Assembly: GCA_965224415.1 (NCBI GenBank)
Contig: CBDCZB010000004.1
Location: forward strand, 1,040,739 to 1,104,738
DNA: 64,000 nt
Origin: DAOUJI01 sp965224415
Lineage (GTDB): Bacteria; Chloroflexota; Dehalococcoidia; Lucifugimonadales; JAGWBF01
Reading direction: 5' to 3'
The notes beneath the pieces are model-generated. The model did not search any database. It was given only the letters and a program-made list of their open reading frames with translations, and was not told the DNA's origin. Position 1 is the first letter of the stretch. Each line of letters opens with the position of its first letter. Both the position numbers and the translations under genes were made by a program. Of this stretch, positions 17,683-28,700 are shown piece by piece.

Positions 17683-19752
17683 TCAGGCCTCCGGAGCTCC
17701 GCTGATTGTGGGCCTGCCGGTCGCCGGGCTGTTGTCCGGAGGCGCCTGCTGAACATTGGAATTCCCTGGACCTGGGACCGTGAGTTCCAGCCTGTTGGAC
17801 AGCTTCTTCCCGCCAGCGGCACAGATGGCGCCCCATTTGGAGCAGTCTCTGCCACCTGGTAGCGTGATTGTCACGTGGCCGTTCCCGAGCGGCATAAGGG
17901 TCAGCCTCCATAAGTCCGGGCGCCGGTCCACTCGCGACCCTTCGAGGACTATGCCGCCATCCACTTCCAACGATCCGTCCCGGAGCTGTATGTAGCTGCC
18001 GCCGATGCCCTCGCTGAAGGCGAGGGTTATATTGAATTTCGCCCTGACACCCATGTGACCGGCCGGCTTGTTCTGAAACTCAGCAAGCAGCGGTGAGGGA
18101 CCTATCGGGGCGGCCCGTACTTCCGCTGACGCTGCTCCTTCCAGCTCCTGGCTTATGGCACGCACACGTACGACATATTGCGATGCTTCCGCCAGGCTGG
18201 TGATCCTCTGGGATGTACCGACAGTCCGGAATTCCCCGACATCGGACTGCCGGCCCCAGTGACCGGAAGACAGCTTCCATTCCACCTGATATCCGGTTAT
18301 CTCGGGGCCACCCTGGTTGCCCGGCGCGTTCCAGGTCACTGACAGCTCTCCCGCGCTGTTGGTCGGTGAGACTGACAGGTCTTGCGGCGCCTCTGGCGAG
18401 CCGGATGCCCTCTCAGCCTCGGAGACTGCGGCCGTCGGCACGCTCCTTAGCTGCTGCATGTTTCCCGCGTCGTCTGCGAACTTCACCTCTACCTTGATCG
18501 TCTTGCCCTGGTGGTCAGTTGCGATCAGGTAGGACGAGTCTGTCGCGTCGACTATCTCCTGGTTATCGGCGAACCATTGATTGGAGAACGATGCGCCGGA
18601 CAGGCCGTCTCCATCCATTATGCTTGAGGTGTCCGAAGTCAGCACTTTCCCAACCTGGGGCGGCCCGCTGACAGTGGGAGTTCCTACGGGAGGTTCGTTG
18701 GAGGGCGCAGCCGGGACTGTCGGAGGCTCGCAGACCGGCTTGAACTGATAACCCTGTCTGGCCCAGCGGTCGAGCATTATCCTGACGGCCTCGATCGTGC
18801 GGCCACCGCCACCGTGTTCATGCAGTAAGACAACCGACCCATTCGATGCCTTGGACAGACGAGAGACGAGTTTGTCGACACCAGGGCCCGCGTAGTCGTT
18901 CGTATTAAGCGTCCACATTGTCAGATTCAACCCCAAGGACGCAGCCCATGTCCGCGTGTTGTCGTTGACATCGCCGTAAGGAGGGCGCAGGCATTGTGTC
19001 GCATGCGCGCCGATCTGTTCCTGAACACGGCCAACCGTGCTCCCGAAATCCTCTCGTGAGAGTCCTGTGAGCCTCTCATGCTGCCATGCGTGATTGCCGA
19101 TACCGTGTTCTGCTGCGGCCATCCTCGCGATAGTGTGGGAATGAAGCGCTGCGCTCGAACCTATAACGAAGAATGTAACGCGGGCCCCGTATTCTTCCAG
19201 CATCTGAGACGTATACGGTTCGCGGGGCCCATCGTCGAACGTCAGGTAGATGGTGGGAGCGCCCAAGCCAAAATCAAGAGGTACGAGTTGGTGGGGCACG
19301 GCGTTGTCGAGGTTGGACCACGTGCTTGGACCGGCCGCGTTGACCGCTCTCACACTAAAGGCGTGGAGCACGTCCTGCGTTAGGTCGTGGTAGGTGTAGG
19401 TGGTCTCCGTGTCGCCCGTGTCCACCGTGGATTCCATCATCAAGTACTCGGCCTCGCCGGGCTGGCGGCGCAGCACCTGGTAGCCGGTTATGCTGTCGTC
19501 ATCGGGCGCGTTCCAACTCACCGTCACCGAGCCGTCCCCGTTGGCCTTGGCCCTCAGGTTGAACGGCGCCGGAGGTGCTCTCTCCGGCGTCGCTTCCTCA
19601 GTCCGAATCTCGAACGGCTGGGACGCCTCGCCGGTGTAGCCGAAGGGGTCCACCCCCTTCACCCGGTAGACGTACAGCACACCAGGCTCCACGTCCGTAT
19701 CGGTGTAGGCATTCGCTGCCGTGTCGGTGAATCTGACGTGCACGGGGGGGGC
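17683..19752 (-). pseudogene. giant surface gene continued in a second frame: FN3, CE4 polysaccharide deacetylase, Ig repeats
   Basis: After a run of eight G at 19744-19751 the giant gene continues in another frame (VHVRFTDTAANAYTDTDVEP). It encodes an FN3 unit, then a complete NodB/CE4 deacetylase domain (about 18740-19260) with all five motifs: TFDDGP, GNHAWQHERL, RPPYGD, the MWTLNTNDY block and VLLHEHGG. These supply the metal ligands and catalytic bases for de-N-acetylation of chitin, peptidoglycan or similar glycans. Two more Ig-like repeats and an FN3 follow. It ends at the TGA at 17683. Without a frame change at the G run this domain is not translated with the signal peptide. Confidence 0.8.
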
Positions 19753-22700
19753 TCGGTCTCGCCAAGCTCGGGGCGGTTGCGCAGTATCTGGAAGGTGGAG
19801 CCGGTCCAGCCCACAGGAACCCTCCAGGTCAGTACCACCGCGCCGTCCGACTCTGATGCGTTCAGTCCGTACGGCCGATCTGAGCGGGCCAGCGGGCTGG
19901 TCAGCGAATGGCTGTTGCCGGCGTCGTCGGTGAACAACACCCTCACCCTGAAGGCTTTGCCAGCGTCGGCCGGAACCAGGGTATAGGTGGAGTCTGTGGC
20001 GCCCTGGATATCGGCGTCTGCGTTTCCGTCGTACGACACCCACTGGTAGGTGAAGGTGGCGCCGGTCAACCCATCGGCGTCGGCAATGCCGGACGTGTCC
20101 GCTGTCAGCGTCTGTCCAGCCTGAGCCGTGCCGATGATGGCGGGAGTGCCGGTGGCTGGGCTGTTGGGAGCGGCCTGCGCTGGCGCGCTGGTCAGCGCTT
20201 CCTCGTAACCCTCATCGTCGGTGAAGCTCACCCTGACGGTGATGGACTTGCCAACATTGTCAGCGTCCACGACATAGATCGAGTCCGTTGCGCCCTGTAT
20301 CTCCGTGCCATCTGCGAGCCACTGGTAGCTGAAGGTCGCGCCGCTCAGACCGTCAGCATCCTGGAGGTCGGACAGGCTTGCCCTCAGCGTCGTTCCTACC
20401 CGCGCTGCGCCCCTGATGGAGGGTGGGCCTGTGGCCGGACTGTTGCCGGGCTGCGGTGTGGGTTCGACGACTATCGTCGATACGCCCGGCACCCTCAACT
20501 CCATGCTGTTGGCCAGCATCCTGCCGTCCCCAGTACAGATGGCCCCGTCGTCGGAGCAGTCGGTGGTGACTGGAAGGGTGATGGCCACGTCGGCATTGGA
20601 ATTCGGCCTGACCGTGACCTCCCACCTCACGTTCTTGCCGGGTTCCAGCCGCAGCGTCTTGGTCACCGTACCTCCGGTCACTGTGAACGCGTGGTCCCGC
20701 AGCGTCTTGGTCACCGTACCTCCGGTCACTGTGAACGCGTGGTCCCGCAGCGTCTTGTAGCTCAGGCCAGGCTCCTCGCTGAACCGCAGCTCGAAGGTGA
20801 ACGCGTTCTGCCCGTCGTGAGAGCCGGGCGCGGCCTCGACCACAGCAGTGAGTGGTCGCTCGGGCGTGGTTAACCGTAGGCTCACTCTCTCTCCGGCGGA
20901 CCAGCCCAGTCCCGCCTGGTCCCACCTGTACGTGTACTCGGCGCCTCCTTCGGATGCCGAACGCTGAGCGTCCTCAAAGGCGAATGAGACCGTACCGGCA
21001 TGGAGCGTGAACGGGCCTGATAGCTCCCGGTCGAGGCCGAGGGTCAGCGCCCCGTCGCTGCCGGTCAGAAGCGTCCCAACGATGAAGTCAGCGACACCAA
21101 CGGAGAACTCGCCGGGAGCCAACACCCCAGTGCTTTGGGCGAAGCTGTAGCCGGACTGAGCGCCGCCGCTTCCCACAGTCAGTATTGACGACCAGATGAG
21201 ATGGGTCACCGTCTCCGTGGAGGCGCTCGTGAGAGTCTCCTCGGTGCCTCGATCATCGGTAAAGGCTACGCGGACAACTATGGTCTTCCCAGCGTCGTCA
21301 TCAGACAGCGTATAGGTAGAGTCGGTGGCTCCTGCGATTTGCATTTCCACTATCCCATCGTCGGCAAGCCACCGGTAGCTGAAGGCTGCATTGGTCAGGC
21401 CATCCTCGTCGGCGATACCGGACGTGTCGACCGTAAGGGTCTCACCCACATGGATGGAGCCGCTGACGGCAAGGGATCCCGTCACCGTGCTGTTCGGCGG
21501 CGATTCGACCGGCGGCGTGGTTTCGCTCGTCAGGGATTCGCCGTTTCCGGCATCGTCCGTGAAGCTCACCCGCACTGTGATGGTCTTGCCTACGTCGGCA
21601 TCGGCCAGGGTGTAGGTCGAACCAGTCGCGCCGGATATGTCCGCGTCGTCGGCAAGCCACTGGTAGAGGAAGGCTGCGTTGGCTAGCCCGTCAGGGTCGG
21701 CGATGCCGGACGTGTCCGCAGTCAAGGTTTCTGTCACCTCGGCGGTGCCACTGATGGTAGGACTACCGGTGGCGGGGCTGTTCGGCCTCGGTTCGACAGA
21801 CGCCGTGGCCTCGCTGGTCAAGGTCTCGGCGTTGCCTGCGTCGTCGGTGAAGGTGACCCGGACCTTTATGGCCTTGCCCTTGTCGGCACCCGCCAGGGTG
21901 TAGCTGGAGCCCGTTGCGTCTCGGATGTTCGTTCCATCAGCGAGCCACTGGTAGCTGAAGATGGCGCCGGTCAGTCCGTCGGCGTCTGCGATGCCGGACG
22001 TGCCGACCGTGACGGTCTCGTCCACTTGGGCGGCGCCGCTGATAGTAGGTAACCCCGTGGGGGGGCTGTTCTCAACCGGCGTCGCTTCCTCAGTCCGAAT
22101 TTCAACCGGACGTGACGCCTCGCCGGTGTAGCCGAAGGGGTCCACCCCCTTCACCCGGTAGACGTACAGCACGCCAGGCTCCACGTCCGTGTCGGTGTCG
22201 GTGTTCGCCGCTGTCTGAATGTATCGGACGTGTATCTGGGGCTCCGTCTCGCCAAGCTCGGGACGGTTGCGCAGTATCCGGAAGGTCGAGCCGGTCCAGC
22301 CCGCAGGCAGATTCCAGGTCAGCGTCACCGCACCGTCCGATTCCGTTGCGTTCAGTCCGTACGGCCGCTCCGAGCGGGCCAGCGCGCTGGTCAACGATTG
22401 CTTGTTGCCGGCGTCGTCGGTGAACGACGCCCTCACCCTGAAGGCCTTGCCCTCGTCAGCCGCTATCAGGGTATAGGTGGAGTCCGTCGCGCCCTGGATA
22501 TCCGTGTCTGCGTTTCCGTCGTACGACACCCACTGGTAGGTGAAGGCCGCACCGGTCAACCCATCGGCGTCGGCAATGCCGGACGTGTCCGCTGTGAGGG
22601 TCTGCCGCGGCTCGACCGTCCCGCTGATGGTAGGCAAACCCGAGGCCGGGTTCTTCTCCCTCGGCTCCACCCTCAGGGCCATGCGGTTGAACAGGCGCCT

Positions 22701-25700
22701 GGCGGCGGCGGTACAAACAGCCCCGGGGAGTGCACAGTCCAGGTCCGCCTCGATCACGACCGTAACCGCGTGGTGCCCTCCAGGAGTTACCGAGACGGCC
22801 CATGTCCTGCCCTCGCTGCCGACGGCCTCGACGCCGGACACCGTGCCGCCGGAGACCGACAGAACGTGGTCGCGCAGCGCGTCCGCTGTCGAGGCGATTT
22901 CCTCGCTGAAGTCAATGTGGAATAAGACATCCTCGTGCCCGTCGTGCTCAGAGGGATGGTCCTTGAAGTACCCGGTTACAGGGGCCTTCTGGCGGTCACC
23001 CGGCGCGACCCCGGAATAGACGTTCAGTCCCACCCGGACAGGGCCGTCTGCAGACCAGTCAGGCGCCGCCGAGGGCCACCAGTACGCCTCTCCTTCAGTG
23101 GATGGGGGAACCTTGCTTTCGCTGCCAAGGTACACGGAATCGCCAACGATCAGGGTGAAGTCCGCCGGCAGTTCCCGGTCCATGCCCAGCCGGAGACTCC
23201 CGCTCGCGTGAATAAGATTACGGACTCTGTATGTTGTCCCGTCAATCTCGAAGCTATCGGGAGAAAGTGTTCCTCCGAGGCTTCCGACGGCCAAGTATCC
23301 CGACTCCAGGGGGAATACGTTGGTATTCCGGCCCGGGGTGAGCTCAGATTTCCAAACAACCACGTCTTCCGGATAGCTTATCGTGGGTGTGACCGCGATG
23401 GTCCGCGTCTCGGCGTTGCCCCCGTCGTCGGTGAAGCTTACGCGTATCTTGATGGTCTTACCCTCGTCCTCGGCCGCCAGGAGGTAGCTCGTGCCAGTGG
23501 CCCCAACGATGTCGCTGTCGGCGCTCCCGTCGTTCCTGACCCACTGGTAGCTGTAGCCCGCGTTATTCAGCCCGTCGGCGTCGGTGATGCCGGAGGTGTC
23601 GGCGGTTAGGATCTGCCCGGCCTGTGGGGTGCCGGTAATCCTCAATCCGCGCCCGACAGTCACAATATAGGTCGTTGTAGCGCTCGTGTCCGGGGCGATG
23701 ACGGTCACCGTGATGGTGGTGGCTGACTCGGTCAGCCGCACCTGGTGGTGCCCCCGCTCAGTAGGCCCGTCGGCGTCCGAGATCGTCACGAGGGCATCCG
23801 TCGCGGTGGGGATCGCGGTCACTTCGACGGTCATGATGCGCCGGGCCACAGTCGCGGCGTAGGTCCGCACGCCGGGGTCGAACGGCCCAATGTCAATGCC
23901 GGCGAGATTGAGCGACCTCAGGGTGGCATCGGCCGACAAAGTACCGTCCTCCGCGGCGCGGATCCGCTCCAGGGCGGCTTCCATCCGCGCCACCACCTCC
24001 GGGTGGGCCGTGGCGACATTGTTTGTTTCTCCGTGGTCCTGCTCCAGGTCGTAGAGCTCCCTGGGTTCGTGAATCACCAGCTTCCAGCGACCGTCCCGCA
24101 GCGCGAATATCCCGGGGCCGGAATGGTGGACGACGGGCACGCCACGCGTCACTGCGTCGCCACTCAATAGGAGCAGCAGGGACACACTGTCGAGGGCGAC
24201 GCCCTGTCCCGGTTCCTCCCCCACAATATCGGCCAGGGTGGCGTACAGATCGGTCAGCGACACGGTGGCGTCAACGGCCGAGCCCGCTTCGATTGCCCGC
24301 GGCCACTGCATCAGGAGCGGCACGCGGTGGCCGCCCTCATAAATTGAACCCTTGTCGCTTTTCCATCCGCCGTTGGGCTGATGGTCTGCATGGTTGGGAA
24401 CGGGAATGCCTCCCTTGGTGGAGCCGTTGTCCGAGGTGAAGATGACGAGCGTGTCATCGCGGGCGCCGACTCGATTAAGCGCGTCGAGTACCTGCCCGAC
24501 CGTCCAGTCCAGTTGCGCCACGAAGTCGGCGTAGGCGCCCAGCCCGGTCAGACCGTCGAAGCGAGCGTTCGGGGCCAGAGGCCTGTGTGGGGCTTTGACC
24601 GGCAGGTAGAGGAAGAACGGCGCCTCGGTCTGCCCCTCGCGCTCGATGAATGCGACCGCCTCCTCTGTATAGCGGTCGAGCCTCTCGTGGAACACCACGA
24701 AACCGGAAGCGGGCCGGCCTTCCCTGTCCGGATTGGCGGCGAAGCGCCTGTCGCGGATGTACACGGAGGGCGGCCTCCTTAGGTTGGCGTTGCTACCGAA
24801 GAATTCGTCGAACCCGTGATCCAGTGGGCCGTCCACGATCTCGGCGTCGAAGTCGATGCCCCCGTTGATCTCCGTGACCTCATTCACATCCGACAGGCGG
24901 ACGAACTCCATGCCGAGGTGCCATTTGCCGATGGCGGCGGTACGGTAGCCGTGACCCTGCAGCATCGTGCCCAGCGTAGGGCGGTCCGGGCCGATCAACG
25001 GCCGGTCATAGGCGTTGAGACTGCTCTTGCGCAACCAGGATCGCCACGAGTAGCGCCCGGTGAGCAGCCCGTATCGCGTCGGCGAGCATACGGAGGACGG
25101 CGTGTGCGCGTCGGTGAAGTAGGCTCCGGCTGCGGCGATGCTGTCGATGTGGGGGGTGGTCATGGCCGAGTCGGGGTTGTTCGTCTGAATATCGCCCCAG
25201 CCCAGGTCGTCGGCGAGGATGATCACGACGTTGGGACGAGAGCCTCGTGCCGGTGACAGTGGCGTATCGGACGGAGCGCTGGAGGCCGCGGTCCGAATCT
25301 CGAACGGCCGGGACGCCTCGCCGGGGTAGCCGAAGGGGTCCACCTTTTTCACCTGGTACACGTACAACACGCCGGGCTCCACGTCCGTATCGGTGTAGGT
25401 GCCTCCATTCGTTTGAGCGAATCTGACGTGCACCAGGGGCTCGGTCTCGCCAAGCTCGGGGCGGTTGCGCAGTATCCGGAAGGTTGAGCCGGTCCAGCCC
25501 ACAGGCAGCCTCCAGGTCAGCGCCACCGCGCCGTCCGACTCTGATGCGTTCAGTCCGTACGGCCGATCCGAGCGGGCCAGCGCGCTGGTCAGCGAGTGCC
25601 TGTTGCCGGCGTCGTCGGTGAACAACACCCTCACCCTGAAGGCTTTGCCAGCGTCGGCCGGAACCAGGGTATAGGTGGAGTCTGTGGCGCCCTGGATATC

Positions 25701-28700
25701 GGCGTCTGCGTTTCCGTCGTACGACACCCATTGGTAGGTGAACGTGGCGCCGGTCAACCCGTCGGGATCGGTGATGACCGACGTGTCTACCATCAGTGTC
25801 TCGCCAACCTCTGCCGTTCCGGAAATCGACGGTCCCTTTGGAGCTCCTGGGGGGCGCGCAAGCGTCACCGTATAGTCTGCAGTTGCGGTCCCGTCCGGGG
25901 CGGTGACGGTCACCATGATTGTGGTGTTACTCTCGGAGAGCCCTACGTTGGCTTGCCCGTGAGGGTATCTGCCGTATGTGAACGCACTGTACAAGCGGCG
26001 CCCATCGGGCGTGGAGATAGCCACGCGGGCATCCGTGTCGGTTGGGTGCGCCGTCACCCGGACAGTCTCGATTCCCTGGACCACGGTCGCCGCATAGGTT
26101 CGCATGTCGGGGGTGAACGGCCCGATGTCGATACCGGCGATCCGCAGCGACCGCAGGGTGGCATCACCCGACAGGGTACCGCCCTCCACTGAGCGGATCT
26201 GGTGCAGGGCTGCTTCGAGCCGCTCGACCTCCTCGGGATGGGTTGAGACAAGATTGTTCTGTTCCCCGGGGTCCTCCTCAAGGTCGTAGAGCTGCCAGGG
26301 ACGGCTGAAGGTTGCAGGACTAAGCGAGGGCGGCAAATACAGACTACTGTCAAGTCCGCCGGTACCCTCACCGAACACCAGCTTCCAGCGGCCATCCCTG
26401 ATCGCGAACATCCCGCCGTAGGCGTGGTGGACGACGGCAACGCCACGCGTCTCGGTTTCACCGCGCAGCAGGGGCAACAAGGACACGCTGTCGGGGGCGA
26501 CGCCGGGTTCCGGCTCTTCCCCCACGACTTCGGCCAGGGTCGCGTACAGATCGGTCAGCGAGACTGTGGCGTCCACGGTCGAGCCTGCCTCAATCTGCTC
26601 CGGCCATTGCATCAGGAATGGAACGCGGTGGCCGCCCTCGTGGATTTGGAACTTGCCGCCGCGCCATATACCGTTGGACGCGTGATCAGCATGGTTTGGA
26701 ACGGGAATGCCTCCCATGAAGGAGCCGTTGTCCGAGGTGAATATGACCAGCGTGCCGTCGCTCGCGCCGATCCGATCAAGCGCGTCGAGCACCTGGCCGA
26801 CCGTCCAGTCCAGCTGTGCCACGACGTCGGCGTATTCACCGAGGCCGGTCAGGTCGTCGAATTGATCGTTCGGCGCCAACGGCGTGTGGGGAGTATGCAC
26901 CGGCAGGTAGAGGAAGAACGGCGCCTCGGTCGATGCAGACCGTTCAATGAAGGAGACAGCCTCCTCGGTCAGTCGGTCAAGGACATCCTCAAATGCATAG
27001 AACCCGGAAGCGGGCTGGCCTTCTCTGTCCGGATTGGCTAGAAAGCGCCTGTCGCGGATGTAGTTTTGTGGCCGCCAATTGAGGTTGGAGCTGGTACCGA
27101 AGAACTCGTCGAACCCGTGATCGGTTGGCCCGTCCAGGATCTCGGCGTCGAAGTCGATACCCCTGTTGATATCCGTGACCTCATTCACATCCGACAGGCG
27201 GGCGAAGTCCATGCCAAGGTGCCATTTGCCTATCGCCGCGGTGCGGTACCCGTGACCCTGGAGCAGCGTGCCCAGCGTGGGGCGGTCGGGCCCAATTAAC
27301 GGCCGGTCGTGGATACCAAGGGTTCCCCGAGCAAGCCACGACCGCCACGCGTAGCGCCCGGTGAGCAGCCCATAACGCGTTGGCGAGCACACGGACGACG
27401 GCGAGTGCGCGTCGGTGAAGTAGGCTCCTGCTGCGGCGATGCCGTCGATGTGTGGGGTGGTCATGGCCGAGTTCGGGTTGTTCGTTTGGATGTCGCCCCA
27501 GCCCAGGTCGTCGGCGAGGATGATCACGACGTTGGGACGAGCAGGCGCGGCGCCGGTGTCCTCAGTCCGAATCTCGAACGGCTGGGACGCCTCGCCGGGG
27601 TAGCCGAACGGGTCCACGCCCTTCACCCGGTATACGTACAACACGCCGGGCTCCACGTCCGTATCGGTGTAGGTGGCTCCATTCGTTTGAGCGAATCTGA
27701 CGTGCACCACGGGCTCGGTCTCGCCAAGCTCGGGGCGGTTGCGCAGTATCTGGAAGGTCGAGCCGGTCCTGCCCGCAGGAACCCTCCACGTCAGCGTCAC
27801 CGCGCCGTCCGATTCAGATGCGTTCAGTCCGTACGGCCGCTCCGAGCGGGCCAGCGCGCTGGTTAGCGATTCCTCATAGCCGACATAGTCGTTGAACGAT
27901 ACCCTAACCCTGAAGGCCTTGCCCTCGTCGGTGGGAAGCAGCGTATAGGTGGAGTCCGTGGCGCCCGGTATGTCCGTGTAGGCGTGTCCGTCGTAGGACA
28001 CCCACTGATAGGTGAAGGTCTCACGGGTCAACCCGTTGGCGTCGGCTATGTCCGACGTGTCCATTATCAGGATCTCACCCACCTCTACCGTCCCTGTGAT
28101 GGTGGGGGCTCCTGTGGCTGGACTGTTCTCTACGGCTTGCACTGTCAGCTCCATCCGGTTGAACAGACGCCTGCCGTCCGCAGCACATATCGCAGCGGAC
28201 GACTGGCAGTCCAGGTCCGCCTCGATCCCAACCGTAACCGGGTGGTGCGATTCAGGAGTTACCGAGACGGCCCATATCCTGCCCTCGCTGCCCACGGCCT
28301 CGACACCGGACACCGTGCCGCCCGAGACCGACAGGACGTGGTCCCGCAACGCGTCGGCAGTCGTGGTGACTCCCTCGCTGAAGTAGATACGGAATGAGAA
28401 TTCAGCGTTCCCGTCATGCTCAGGGGGGTAGTTGCGGAAGTGTCCGGTCACGGGCGCATTCTGACGGTCCCCCAACGGGTTCCACGGGTGCATGAGCAGG
28501 CCCACCGGCACAGGGTCGTCTGCAGACCAGTCAAGGGGCGCCGATGGCCACCAGTATCCCGCATCGGCGACCGTGGTATCAGAAACCTTGCTCTCCCTGC
28601 CGCGATAGTCGGAGTTGCCGACGAACAGGGTAAAGTCCGCCGGCAGTTCCGGGGACGTGCCAAGCCAGAGGCTTTCTCTCCAGTGCACCAGGAACTGGAC

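Noticed and set aside
17683..17685. Second selenocysteine UGA
   Set aside because: Aligned sister repeats have Gly, not Cys, and no redox motif is near.
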